Shown piece by piece: positions 51,482 through 60,490 of a stretch of DNA of 64,000 nucleotides. The position numbers were made by a program, and so were the translations under genes. Location of the stretch: assembly GCA_020444165.1 (NCBI GenBank), contig JAHLLK010000026.1:3479-67478 (forward strand). The letters are read 5' to 3'. The stretch's first letter is position 1, and every line of letters begins with the position of its first letter. Source of the stretch: Deltaproteobacteria bacterium (GTDB lineage Bacteria > Desulfobacterota > Desulfarculia > Desulfarculales > Desulfarculaceae). A model generated the notes under the pieces. The model was not told the DNA's origin. It worked only from the letters and a program-made list of their open reading frames with translations, and made no database searches.

Positions 51482-52039
51482 ATGGTGGCCAGCCCCTTGG
51501 GACATGCCCTGGCCGGCGTGGCGGTGGGGGCCCTGGTGCGCGGGGAGCGGCCCCTCTGGGGCCGCTGGCTGGACTGGTGCGCGTTCGCCGGCCTGGCCGT
51601 CCTGCCGGACCTGGATTTTTTGCCCGGGCTCCTGATGGGCGACCTGAACCGCTATCACCACGGGGTGAGCCACACCCTGGCCGCCGCTCTGGTGGTGGGC
51701 CTGGGCCTGGCCCTGGCCGGCCGCTCGCGGGGCCAGGCGCTCCGCTGGGGCCTGGCCGGCTTCGCCATCCTCGCCAGCCACCTGGCCCTGGACTGGCTGG
51801 CCGTGGACAACCGGCCGCCCTTGGGCATCCCCTTGTTCTGGCCCCTGTCCGGCGCCTATCACCAGGCGGCCCACCCGGTGTTCCTGGACATGAAACGCGA
51901 GGCCTTCACCTGGGCGGTGATCGGCCACGACCTGAAAGCCGCGGCCTGGGAGCTGTGCCTCCTGGGTCCGCCCACCCTGTTGATCCTGTGGTTCACGGGC
52001 CGCGCCAAGCGGCCCCACCCCGAATCCAGCGAGGCCTGA
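51482..52039 (+). CDS. YdjM/DUF457-type membrane-bound metal-dependent hydrolase
   Basis: The 185-residue protein has ASPLGHALAGV with an N-terminal His, LPDLDFLPG, YHHGVSHTL and SHLALDWLAVD, the conserved His/Asp set of the LexA-induced YdjM-like family. About four membrane helices are visible. It starts 14 bases after the SDR stop with GGGAG near the ATG. Its cellular role is unclear; the family is often near envelope genes. Confidence 0.83.
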   Translation: MVASPLGHALAGVAVGALVRGERPLWGRWLDWCAFAGLAVLPDLDFLPGLLMGDLNRYHHGVSHTLAAALVVGLGLALAGRSRGQALRWGLAGFAILASHLALDWLAVDNRPPLGIPLFWPLSGAYHQAAHPVFLDMKREAFTWAVIGHDLKAAAWELCLLGPPTLLILWFTGRAKRPHPESSEA

Positions 52040-52043
52040 CGAT

Positions 52044-53006
52044 ATGGATCTCAGTGTAGTCATTCCCCTGTACAACGAAGCCCCCAACGTGGAAGCCCTG
52101 CACGCCGAGGTGCACGAGGCCTTGAAACCCTTGGGGTTGGATTATGAGTTGATCCTGGTGGACGACGGCTCCCAAGACAACACCTTCCACCTGGCTTCGG
52201 CCCTGGCCGAGGCCGAGCGCCGCACCGTGGTGATCGGCCTCAGACGCAACTTCGGCCAGACCGCGGCCATGAGCGCCGGCTTTGACCACGCCCGGGGCGA
52301 GGTCATCGTCACCCTGGACGGCGACCTGCAGAACGACCCCCGGGACATCCCCAAGCTCCTGGCCAAGCTGGAGGAGGGCTACGACATCGTGGCCGGCTGG
52401 CGCTTCGACCGCCAGGACGCCTTCCTCTCCCGCAAGCTGCCCTCCATGCTGGCCAATGGGCTCATCAGCCTGACCACCAAGGTGAAGCTGCACGACTACG
52501 GCTGCACCCTGAAGGCCTTCCGCCGCGAGGTGATCCAGGGCATCCGCCTCTACGGCGAGATGCACCGCTTCATCCCGGCCATCGCCTCCTCCATGGGGGT
52601 GCGCATCGCCGAGATCCCGGTGAACCACCGCGCCCGCCGGGCCGGCACCAGCAAGTACGGCATCGGCCGCACCACCCGGGTGATCCTGGACCTCATCGCG
52701 GTGAAGTTCCTGTTGAGCTACTCCACCCGGCCCATCCAGATGTTCGGCCTGTGGGGGCTCATCTCCGGGGCGGCCGGCTTCCTCCTGGGCCTGTGGTACA
52801 CCTGTCTGAAGCTGTTCATGGGCGAGCCCATGTGGGGCAAGCCCGGGGTCATCCTGGCCGTGCTGCTGATCCTGGTGGGGGTGCAGTTGGTCTCCATCGG
52901 CCTTTTGGGCGAGCTTCAGATCCGCACCTATTTCGAGACCCAGCAGAAACCCATCTACGTGGTGCGGCGGCTGGTGAACCGCGAGCCCCTGCACACCTGC
53001 GAGTAA
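52044..53006 (+). CDS. Membrane family 2 glycosyltransferase (polyprenyl-phosphate sugar transferase type)
   Basis: The 320-residue enzyme has LSVVIPLYNEAPNVEAL, LVDDGSQDNTF, TLDGDLQNDP (the DxD site), GWRFDRQDAF and two C-terminal helices (~235-258 and ~270-292). This is the GtrB/ArnC/DPM layout, making polyprenyl-phosphate sugars. The gene starts 4 bases after the hydrolase stop. Confidence 0.9.
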   Translation: MDLSVVIPLYNEAPNVEALHAEVHEALKPLGLDYELILVDDGSQDNTFHLASALAEAERRTVVIGLRRNFGQTAAMSAGFDHARGEVIVTLDGDLQNDPRDIPKLLAKLEEGYDIVAGWRFDRQDAFLSRKLPSMLANGLISLTTKVKLHDYGCTLKAFRREVIQGIRLYGEMHRFIPAIASSMGVRIAEIPVNHRARRAGTSKYGIGRTTRVILDLIAVKFLLSYSTRPIQMFGLWGLISGAAGFLLGLWYTCLKLFMGEPMWGKPGVILAVLLILVGVQLVSIGLLGELQIRTYFETQQKPIYVVRRLVNREPLHTCE

Positions 53007-53029
53007 GGCTCGGGCCCGGGGAGGGCGGG

Positions 53030-54130
53030 GTGAGGATAGTCTACGATCTCAGAATCCTGGGCGGGGCCATGCACGGCATGGCCCGCTATGGCCTGGAGCT
53101 GCTGAAGGCCCTCCTGGAGCTTTATCCGGAGCTGGCCTTTGCCGTGTTGGTGCGCCATCCCGACCACGCCCACTGGCTCCCGGCCGACGAGCGGGTGGTG
53201 GCCGTGGCGGTGAACTTCGCGCCCTACGGCCTGGCCAGCCAGCTCTATCTGCCCAAGATCCTGCATCCCCTGAACTTCAACCTGTACCACAGCCCCTTTT
53301 ACGCCCCGCCGGTGCGCTTCCAGGGGCCCATGATCTTCACCATCCACGACCTGATCCATTTGCGCTTCCCCGGCGACCACTCCTGGCTGCACCGCCAGTT
53401 CTACCGCCGGGTGGTGCGGCCGGCGGCCAGGAAAGCCCGCTTCGTGGTCACGGTGAGCGAGCACTCCAAGGCCGACATCGTGGAGCTGTTGGACGTGGAC
53501 CCGGCCAAGATCGTGATCACCCCCAACGGGGTGGGGCCGGCCTTCCAACCCCTGCCCGCGGAGGAGCGGGAGGCGGCGGCCTGGGAACTGGGCCTGCCCT
53601 ATCCCTTCATCCTGGGGGTGGGCAACCCCAAGCCCCACAAGAACCTGGGCGCCCTGGTGGCGGCCCACCGCCGCCTGCGGGAGAACCCGCCCGCGGGGGT
53701 GGCCGAGGTGCCGGCCCTGGTTTTGGTGGGGGTGCAGCCCGGCGAGCTGCGGGAAGCCACCGAAGGCCCCGGGCTCATGCTGTTGCCCAGCCTGGAAGAT
53801 GAACCCCTGGCCCGGGCCCTGGCCGCGGCATCCGCGGTGGGCGTGCCCAGCCTGTACGAGGGCTTCGGCCTGCCGGCCCTGGAGGCCCTGGCCTCCGGCG
53901 CCCCGGTGGTGGCCAGCAACCGGGCCAGCCTGCCCGAGGTGGTGGGGGAGGCCGGGCTGTTGGTGGAGCCGGAGCCGGAGGCCCTGGCCGCGGGCCTGGG
54001 CCGGGTGCTGGCCGAGCCCGACCTGGCCGCCCGGCTGCGGGCCGCCGGGCCGGAGCGGGCCCGGCGCTTCACCTGGGAGGCGTCGGCCCGCATCGTGCGG
54101 GGCCTCTACCGCCAGGTGCAGGGGGTCTGA
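53030..54130 (+). CDS. Family 4 glycosyltransferase
   Basis: The 366-residue GT-B protein starts with GTG behind GGGGAGGGCGGG. It has an acceptor domain ending in VSEHSKADIVELLDVDP and a donor domain with ILGVGNPKPHKN, PSLYEGFGLPALEALASG (the E-x7-E motif) and ASLPEVVGEAGLLV. This is typical of mannosyl/rhamnosyl transferases of cell-surface glycans. The next gene begins immediately after its stop. Confidence 0.9.
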   Translation: MRIVYDLRILGGAMHGMARYGLELLKALLELYPELAFAVLVRHPDHAHWLPADERVVAVAVNFAPYGLASQLYLPKILHPLNFNLYHSPFYAPPVRFQGPMIFTIHDLIHLRFPGDHSWLHRQFYRRVVRPAARKARFVVTVSEHSKADIVELLDVDPAKIVITPNGVGPAFQPLPAEEREAAAWELGLPYPFILGVGNPKPHKNLGALVAAHRRLRENPPAGVAEVPALVLVGVQPGELREATEGPGLMLLPSLEDEPLARALAAASAVGVPSLYEGFGLPALEALASGAPVVASNRASLPEVVGEAGLLVEPEPEALAAGLGRVLAEPDLAARLRAAGPERARRFTWEASARIVRGLYRQVQGV

Positions 54131-55294
54131 TTGGCCTTCTCCCTCCCTCCCGAGCTGGCGGGCCTCCGGGTGGTCCTGGTGCACGACTGGCTGACCGGCA
54201 TGCGCGGCGGCGAGAAGGTGTTGGAGAGCTTCTGCCGCCTGTTCCCCACCGCCCCCCTCTACACCCTGTTGCACCTGCCCGGCACGGTGAGCCCCCTCAT
54301 CGAGAACCGCCCCATCCATACTTCGTGGTTGCAGGGGGCCCCCTTGGCCGCCAAACGCTACCGCCACTACCTGCCCCTGTTCCCCCGGGCCGCGGCCAGC
54401 CTGCGGCTCCCGCCGGCCGATCTGGTGCTATCGAGCAGCCACTGCGTGGCCAAGGGAGTCAAGCCCCCCCCGGGCGCGTTGCACGTGAGCTATCTGCACA
54501 CCCCCATGCGCTATGTCTGGGACATGTACCCCGACTACTTCGGCCCCCAGCGGGGCGGGGCGGCCCGGCTGGTCATGCCCCTGGTGCGGCCATTTTTGCA
54601 GCACTGGGACGTGGCCACCGCCCCCCGGGTGCACCACTACCTGGCCAACTCCCGCTTCGTGGCCGAGCGCATCCGCCGCTACTACCACCGGGAGGCCCGG
54701 GTGCTGCACCCGCCCGTGGAGGCCGGGCGCTTCACCCCCGGGGGGGGCGAAGGCGACTACTACCTGGTGGTGAGCGCCCTGGTGCCCTATAAGCGGGTGG
54801 ACCTGGCCGTGGCCGCCTGCACCCAGAGCCGCCGCCGCCTCAAGGTGGTGGGCACCGGCCCGGAGTATGAGCGCCTCGTGGCCCAGGCCGGCCCCGAGGT
54901 GGAGTTCCTGGGCTGGCAACCCGACGAGGCCCTGCCCGGGCTCTACGCCGGGGCCCGGGCCTTCCTGTTTCCCGGCAAGGAGGACTTCGGCATCACCCCC
55001 CTGGAATCCATGGGCGCCGGCCGCCCGGTGATCGCCTATGCCGCCGGCGGGGCCCTGGAGACCGTGGTGCCCCCGGACGACCCTGCCGGCCGCCCCCCCA
55101 CCGGGCTGTACATGCCCGAGCAGAGCGTGGCCGCCCTGCTCACGGCCCTGGACCGCCTGGAGGCCAACGAACCCCGTTTTTCCCCTGCGGACCTGGTGGC
55201 CCACGCGGCCGGTTTTGACCGGGCCCTCTTCGAACAGCGCCTGGCCGCGGTCCTGGCCGAGCTGATGCGCGGCCGTTCCGGGCAGGGCGCCTGA
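54131..55294 (+). CDS. Family 4 glycosyltransferase (WbaZ-like)
   Basis: The 387-residue GT-B protein has LVHDWLTGMRGGEKVLE, HTPMRYVWDMYPDYFG, SALVPYKRVDLAV and FPGKEDFGITPLESMGAG (E-x7-E). These are marks of WbaZ-like mannosyltransferases. It starts with TTG after GGGGGTCTGA, directly following the previous glycosyltransferase. It is the last gene of the glycan operon before the Trk genes. Confidence 0.88.
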   Translation: MAFSLPPELAGLRVVLVHDWLTGMRGGEKVLESFCRLFPTAPLYTLLHLPGTVSPLIENRPIHTSWLQGAPLAAKRYRHYLPLFPRAAASLRLPPADLVLSSSHCVAKGVKPPPGALHVSYLHTPMRYVWDMYPDYFGPQRGGAARLVMPLVRPFLQHWDVATAPRVHHYLANSRFVAERIRRYYHREARVLHPPVEAGRFTPGGGEGDYYLVVSALVPYKRVDLAVAACTQSRRRLKVVGTGPEYERLVAQAGPEVEFLGWQPDEALPGLYAGARAFLFPGKEDFGITPLESMGAGRPVIAYAAGGALETVVPPDDPAGRPPTGLYMPEQSVAALLTALDRLEANEPRFSPADLVAHAAGFDRALFEQRLAAVLAELMRGRSGQGA

Positions 55295-55474
55295 ATCCGG
55301 GGCAAAATTCCCGTCCGCTTACCTTTGCACCCGGCGGCCCAACCCGGCATAATCGGGGGACCCGGCTCAGAGTCGGCAGGAGTATGCGCGCCATGGTCGT
55401 TTCCAGCCATTTCCCCGCTTTCGCCAGAAATTTCGGGCTGAAGACGTCCACTGGCCAACTCGATAAAAACTATG

Positions 55475-55594
55475 AAGTTTTTTGGGGGAAGGGGGGTGTG
55501 GGGGGAAACCGCGGGGTCCCCGGAAAAGCGCAGCTTTTCTGGGGTGCAACTCCCTTTTTTTCCAAAAAAAGGGGTTTCCCCCCACATCTTCCCC
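55475..55594. repeat. Long G-tract hairpin element, copy 6 (extended form)
   Basis: AAGTTTTTTGGGGGAAGGGG then GTGTGGGGGGAAACC, the insert GCGGGGTCCCCGG-AAAAGC-GCA-GCTTTT, and GGGGTTTCCCCCCACATC. It is the only copy whose ACATCTTCC end faces a gene start (trkA, 55612). Its other end is about 180 bases past the stop of the GT4 gene. Confidence 0.8.
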
Positions 55595-55611
55595 TTTAGC
55601 GGCGAGGAGAC

Positions 55612-56973
55612 ATGCAGATACTGGTTATCGGGGCTGGCGAGGTGGGTTTCCACACTGCGCTGCGGCTCTCTCGGGAGCGGCACAAGGTGGTGGTGGTGGA
55701 CCGCCAGGCCGAGCGCATCCGCCAGATCAACGAGCAGATGGACGTGCAGGCCCTTTTGGGCCCCGGGGCCAGCCCGGCCGTGTTGCGCGCCGCCGAGGTG
55801 GACAAGGCCGACCTGGTGGTGGCGGTCACCGACTCCGACGAAGTGAACATGACCGCCTGCCGCATGGCCAAAATCCTGGCCCCGGCCAGCACCCGCATCG
55901 CCCGCATCCGCAGCCAGGACTACCTGGACTTCCTGGAGGAGACCGGGCCGGCCAACCTGGACATCGACCTGGTCATCAACCCCGAGCGGGAGGTGGCCCG
56001 CCAGATCCTGCAGTTCATGTCCGTGCCCGCGGCCAAAAGCGTGGCCGACTTCGCCGGAGGCCGGGTGAAGCTCCTGGGCCTGCAGCTCCCCCCCACCAGC
56101 CCCCTGGTGGGCAAGAAGCTCTCCCAGATCCGCCTGCCCGGCGGCCCGGCCTTCCTGGTGGCCGCCATCGAGCGGGCCGGCCAAGTCATCATCCCCCGCG
56201 GCGACGACACCCTGCGCACCGACGACCTGGCCTATGTGGTGGTGCGGGAAGCCCACCTGGGCGAAGTCATCGACCATTTCGGCTTCCGCTCCGAGCCGGT
56301 GAAGAACCTGGTCCTGGTGGGCGGCGGGGCCATCGGCCGCCTGGTGGCCGAGGGCGCCCAAAAGCTGGGGATCAAAACCCGCCTCATCGAGAAAAATGAG
56401 GAGCGCTGCGAGGCCCTGGTGGACCAACTGACCGACGTGATGGTCCTGCACGGCGACGGCACCGACCTGGGGCTCCTGATAGAGGAGAACGTGGGCCACG
56501 CCCACGTCTTTGCCGCGGTCACCGATGACGAAGAATCCAACGTGCTCATCGCCCTATTGGGCAAAAAACTGGGCGCCCGGCGCACCGTGGCCCGGGTGGC
56601 CCACCTGGGCTACGTGCCCCTGGTCAGCTCGCTGGGCCTCGACCTGGTGGTGTCCCCCCGCTTCGCCGCCGTGGGCGCGGTGCTCCGCTACCTCCGGCGG
56701 GGCAAGGTGCTCTCGGTCTCGGCCCTCAAGGACGAACGGGCCGAAGTCATCGAGGTGGAAGCCCTGGAAACCTCGGAAATCGCCGGCCGGCCGCTCCGGG
56801 AAGTCAATATCCCCAAGGGCGCCATCGTCGCCGCCGTGATCCGCGCCGGCGAAGTGGCCATCCCCACCGGCGAAACCATCGTCGCCCCCGGCGACCGCCT
56901 GGTCATCTTCGTGCTGCGCCAAGTCCTGGCCAAGCTGGAGAAGCTCTTGACCGTACGGTTGGAGTATTTTTAG
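55612..56973 (+). CDS. trkA: TrkA: potassium uptake regulatory subunit
   Basis: The 453-residue peripheral protein has two RCK modules, each with a Rossmann core (ILVIGAGEVGFHTALRL; LVLVGGGAIGRLVAEG) and a C-terminal RCK_C half. TrkA binds NAD(H)/ATP and gates TrkH. The start has GAGGAG. The trkH gene follows after hairpin element 7, so the pair is presumably one unit despite the hairpin. Confidence 0.95.
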   Translation: MQILVIGAGEVGFHTALRLSRERHKVVVVDRQAERIRQINEQMDVQALLGPGASPAVLRAAEVDKADLVVAVTDSDEVNMTACRMAKILAPASTRIARIRSQDYLDFLEETGPANLDIDLVINPEREVARQILQFMSVPAAKSVADFAGGRVKLLGLQLPPTSPLVGKKLSQIRLPGGPAFLVAAIERAGQVIIPRGDDTLRTDDLAYVVVREAHLGEVIDHFGFRSEPVKNLVLVGGGAIGRLVAEGAQKLGIKTRLIEKNEERCEALVDQLTDVMVLHGDGTDLGLLIEENVGHAHVFAAVTDDEESNVLIALLGKKLGARRTVARVAHLGYVPLVSSLGLDLVVSPRFAAVGAVLRYLRRGKVLSVSALKDERAEVIEVEALETSEIAGRPLREVNIPKGAIVAAVIRAGEVAIPTGETIVAPGDRLVIFVLRQVLAKLEKLLTVRLEYF

Positions 56974-56977
56974 GAAT

Positions 56978-57054
56978 TGGGAGAGGTGGGGGGAAGGACC
57001 CTTTTTTGAAAAAATGGGTCCTTCCCCCCACACCCCCCATTCCCCAAAAAACTT
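56978..57054. repeat. Long G-tract hairpin element, copy 7 (compact, opposite orientation)
   Basis: Sits between trkA and trkH, from 12 bases after the trkA stop. The stem is GGGGGGAAGGACCC/GGGTCCTTCCCCCC with TTTTTTGAAAAAAT at the tip, then CACCCCCCATTCCCCAAAAA. If it ends transcription it would set the trkA:trkH ratio. Confidence 0.85.
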
Positions 57055-57082
57055 GGTGATTTGCTGATCAGAGAGGGTTGCT

Positions 57083-58534
57083 TTGAATCTGGCCGTGGTC
57101 TTTTCCGTGCTGGGGCTCATGAGCCTGGGTCTGGGTCTCGCCATGCTGCCCAGCCTGGGGGTGGCGCTCCTCTACGGAGAGCCCGGCTGGAGCGCCTTTG
57201 CCGGCGGGGCCTTCCTTTCGGTGATCCTGGGCGGAGCGGCCTTTTTCATTCTGCGGCAGCCCCAGGCCCGGGAGCTTAGCCACCGCGAAGGCCTGGCCAT
57301 CGTGGGCCTGGGCTGGCTTCTGGCCGGAGTGCTGGGTGGCGTGCCCCTGTACCTCTCCGGCGACTTCGCCAGTTTCACCGACGCGGTTTTCGAATCGGCC
57401 AGCGGCTTCACCACCACCGGGGCCAGCGTGCTCACCAACGTGGAGGCCGCCCAGAAATGCGTCCTGTTCTGGCGGGCCTTCACCCATTGGCTGGGCGGCA
57501 TGGGCTTCATCGTGCTGTCCCTGGCCATCCTGCCCTTTGTGGGGGTGGGCGGCATGCAGCTTTTCAAGGCCGAGGTGCCGAGCCCCACCCCGGACCGCCT
57601 GGCCCCCCGCATCGCCGACACCGCGGCCGTGTTGTGGAAGGTCTACGCCCTGTTGACCCTGGCCGAAACCGTGCTGCTCATGTTCGGGGGCCTGGACTGG
57701 TTCGACGCCGTGTGCCACGCCTTCGCCACCCTGGCCACCGGCGGCTTCTCCACCAAGAACGCCAGCGTGGGCCACTGGCCCAGCCCCTATGTGCAGTGGG
57801 TCATCACCATCTTCATGTATCTGGCCGGCATCAACTTCACCCTGCATTTCCTGATTCTCTTGCAGCGGCGCTGGAACGCCTGGTGGCGGGACGAGGAGTT
57901 CCGCTGGTACACGGGGATCTCCCTGGGCGCGGTGGTGCTCATCACTGTGGGGCTCATGAGCGGCCAGAACCTGGGCCTGGAGGAGAGCCTCCGCCTGGCC
58001 GCCTTCCAGACCGCCACCATCCTCACCACCACCGGCTTCGCCACCGTGGACTATTCCCTCTGGCCGGCCCTGCCCCTGGCGGTCTTGGTGATCATGCTGT
58101 TCATTGGCGGCTCGGCCGGCTCCACGGGAGGCGGGCCCAAGGTCATGCGCATCATGGTGATGCTCAAGCAATCCGGCGGCGAGTTCCTGCGCCTGGTGCA
58201 TCCCCGCCTGGTGAAGCCGGTGAAACTGGGTAGGCGCACGGCCGACAAAAACGTGGTGAACTCCATCTGGGCCTTTTTGGGGCTGTACCTGGCCTGCTTC
58301 GGGCTCACCGGCCTGGGCCTGGCCCTCCTGGGGGTGGACGTGACCACCGCTTACACCGCCTCCATTGCCTGCCTGGGCAACATCGGCCCGGGGCTCGGCG
58401 AAGTGGGCCCGGCCGGCAACTACGCGGCCATGCCCCTGGCCGGCAAATGGCTCCTCACCCTGGCCATGCTGGTGGGCCGGCTGGAGATCTATCCCCTCTT
58501 GATCCTTTTGGTGCCGGAGTTCTGGCGGAGCTAG
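57083..58534 (+). CDS. trkH: TrkH: potassium transporter channel subunit
   Basis: The 483-residue membrane protein has four selectivity-filter-like loops: SASGFTTTGASVL, LATGGFSTKNA, TTTGFATVD and CLGNIGPGL, with flanking helices. It moves K+ with TrkA as gating partner. TTG 57083 has GAGAGGG about 5 bases upstream. Length and loops are normal for the family. Confidence 0.95.
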   Translation: MNLAVVFSVLGLMSLGLGLAMLPSLGVALLYGEPGWSAFAGGAFLSVILGGAAFFILRQPQARELSHREGLAIVGLGWLLAGVLGGVPLYLSGDFASFTDAVFESASGFTTTGASVLTNVEAAQKCVLFWRAFTHWLGGMGFIVLSLAILPFVGVGGMQLFKAEVPSPTPDRLAPRIADTAAVLWKVYALLTLAETVLLMFGGLDWFDAVCHAFATLATGGFSTKNASVGHWPSPYVQWVITIFMYLAGINFTLHFLILLQRRWNAWWRDEEFRWYTGISLGAVVLITVGLMSGQNLGLEESLRLAAFQTATILTTTGFATVDYSLWPALPLAVLVIMLFIGGSAGSTGGGPKVMRIMVMLKQSGGEFLRLVHPRLVKPVKLGRRTADKNVVNSIWAFLGLYLACFGLTGLGLALLGVDVTTAYTASIACLGNIGPGLGEVGPAGNYAAMPLAGKWLLTLAMLVGRLEIYPLLILLVPEFWRS

Positions 58535-58660
58535 GAAGATGTGGGGGGAAGGACGCGGGGCCCCCAGAAAAGCGCAGGTTTTCTGGGGTGCAAGGGCCCT
58601 TTTTTGAAAAAAAGGATCCTTCCCCCCACACCCCCCATCCCCCAAAAAACTTCATGGTTT
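58535..58660. repeat. Long G-tract hairpin element, copy 8 (extended, opposite orientation)
   Basis: Starts GAAGATGTGGGGGG directly after the trkH stop, includes CGCGGGGCCCCCAG and AAAAGCGCAGGTTTTCTGGGG, and ends CCCCCCATCCCCCAAAAAAC. It lies between the convergent trkH and receiver genes, so it may terminate both. Confidence 0.85.
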
Positions 58661-58708
58661 TCATGCGGCTTAGGGGATAGATGCGTGGCTGGTGGTGGAT
58701 TTTGTGGT

Positions 58709-59089
58709 TCAGGCGAGGCCCAGGACCCGCCGCACCAGGGCGTCCACCGCACCGGGGTCGATGGGCTTGGAGATGAAGTCCGCCGCGCCGAGCGCCAGAC
58801 CCTTGTCCCTTTCCGCTTGCGCGGTGTGGCCGCTCAAAAACACCACCGGGATCCCGGCCGTGGCCGGATCGGCCTTTAGGCGGCGGCAAACCTCGTAACC
58901 ATCCAGGCCGGGCATCATCACGTCCAGGAGAATGAGCCGCGGCGGGTCCTCGGCCACCGCCTCCAGGGCCGTCTCCCCGTCCAGCGCCACCATCACGTCA
59001 TAGATGTCGCCCAGGGCCTCCACCAGGATGTCCACGTTGGACTCGGTGTCGTCCACCACCAGGACACTGATTTCGGAGAGGTCTTGCAT
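58709..59089 (-). CDS. Stand-alone receiver-domain response regulator
   Basis: The 126-residue single receiver has ISVLVVDDTESNVDIL (acidic pair), phospho-acceptor Asp in LILLDVMMPGLDGYEV, Thr/Ser position LSGHTA and Lys in FISKPIDPG. There is no output domain, so it would work in a phosphorelay or by protein binding, possibly with the Hpt-containing hybrid kinase at 24.8-28.3 kb. A weak AAAGG ribosome site lies upstream. Confidence 0.9.
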   Translation of the reverse strand: MQDLSEISVLVVDDTESNVDILVEALGDIYDVMVALDGETALEAVAEDPPRLILLDVMMPGLDGYEVCRRLKADPATAGIPVVFLSGHTAQAERDKGLALGAADFISKPIDPGAVDALVRRVLGLA

Positions 59090-59164
59090 GGGGCGCCGCC
59101 TTTCATGCCGCCCGGGAAAGCCCCGCCCCGGGCTCTTGCTTTTACTCTGGTATTCTACCGCCCT

Positions 59165-60298
59165 TTAGCGCCCCACGGCGTTGAGCAAACGAACCAGCAG
59201 GCCTTTCTTGAAGCTGATCGCCCCCTGGGGGCAGACTTCCTGGCAGCAATAGCAGCGGATGCAGGCCTTGTAGTCAAAGATGGCGTGGCGGCCCGTGAGG
59301 GTCAGGGCGTGGGCCGGGCAGACCGCCGCGCACTTGCCGCACTCCACGCAGCCCCGGTCCTCCTGGGCCGGCTTGGACACGGCGTAGCGCCTGACCAGCC
59401 AGTTCAGGGGCCGGGGCAGCATGTCCAGGCTGTCCAGGGCGGGGAGGGTGATGCCACGGTCGGGGAAGGCGTCCCAGGGGTCGCCCAGGAGTTCCGGGGC
59501 CTGCCGCTCCGGGGTCAGGAGACCCCGCCGGGCGGCCTCCCGCAACAGCGGCCAGCGCCCGGGGTCCACCTCAAGGAAGCGCCCCACGGTCGCGTCCAGG
59601 GCCAGGGCGTCCGGCGAGGCGGCCACCAACCCCCAATGCCGGGGGGTGCCGTTGTTGGGGCCCAGGCCCTCCATGCCCCAGACCCCGTCCAGGATGGTCA
59701 GGGCCGGCCGCAGCACCCCCCAGATGTCCAAGAGGAGCCCCGCGAAGTTGTCCCGGTCCAGGCCCACCATGAAATGCCACTCGGCTTTGCGCTGGGCCAC
59801 CACCGTGCCGAAAAGGTTCTTGACCCCCAGGGTCAACAGCATCAGGGTGTGGGTCTTCAGCTTGGGCAGGCTGATGATCACCGGGGCCTCCACGGCGGCC
59901 CGGGCCAACTCCAGGCTGGCCCGCGGCGAGCCCTGGGCCACGGCCACCCGCGTCGGCTCGCCCAGTTCCAAAAGCTCCAGGCCCAGTTCCTCGGCCACCT
60001 GGGCCAGGCCGGACTTCTTGGCCACCCGGCCGAAGGGGTCCAGGGCCGGGCTGTCGGCCAGGAAAGGCTTGCCCCCGGCCTCCAGCACCAGGCGGCACAC
60101 CGTGGCCACCACGGCCGGGTGAGTGGTCACCGCCTTTTCCGGTGGACAGGCGGCCAGCAGGTTGGGCTTGACCAGCACCCTTTGCCCAGGCGAGACGTAG
60201 CGGGCCATGCCCCCGGCCAAATCCACAGCCCGGGCCACGGCCTCTTCCAGCACCGGGGAGTCGTAGGAGGGGCAGCGCACCAGGGCCACGGGGAGCAT
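59165..60298 (-). CDS. DUF362 protein with two 4Fe-4S clusters
   Basis: The 377-residue protein has DUF362 sequence (RVLVKPNLLAA, ISLPKLKTHTLMLLTLGVKNLFG, ILDGVWGMEGLGP) and a C-terminal ferredoxin domain with CVECGKCAAVCP and CIRCYCCQEVCP, for two [4Fe-4S] clusters. It is probably an electron-transfer protein. ATG 60298 is chosen with AAAGGA seven bases upstream; the longer upstream frame is not conserved. The other DUF362 gene (18.9 kb) lacks the ferredoxin part. Confidence 0.9.
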   Translation of the reverse strand: MLPVALVRCPSYDSPVLEEAVARAVDLAGGMARYVSPGQRVLVKPNLLAACPPEKAVTTHPAVVATVCRLVLEAGGKPFLADSPALDPFGRVAKKSGLAQVAEELGLELLELGEPTRVAVAQGSPRASLELARAAVEAPVIISLPKLKTHTLMLLTLGVKNLFGTVVAQRKAEWHFMVGLDRDNFAGLLLDIWGVLRPALTILDGVWGMEGLGPNNGTPRHWGLVAASPDALALDATVGRFLEVDPGRWPLLREAARRGLLTPERQAPELLGDPWDAFPDRGITLPALDSLDMLPRPLNWLVRRYAVSKPAQEDRGCVECGKCAAVCPAHALTLTGRHAIFDYKACIRCYCCQEVCPQGAISFKKGLLVRLLNAVGR

Positions 60299-60490
60299 GG
60301 GGCTTTCCTTTGGCGAGGGGGTGGCGGGGGAACTCGGAGACCATGCGCAGATTAACAGGGGGCATGGGGCGGCGCAAGGGGGGGCCAAAAACCGGCCGGG
60401 GGTGTAACCAAGCGCCCTTATCCCCCGACTGGGATCGCAAGGCCGCGGTGCGCGCCGGCCCACCTTTCCATAACCGCCGGAAGGACAAGC

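Noticed and set aside
58535..58660. Ordinary rho-independent terminator after trkH
   Set aside because: The stem is very long and its T-run is inside the stem tip rather than after it; the repeated, oriented occurrence fits a repeat family better.
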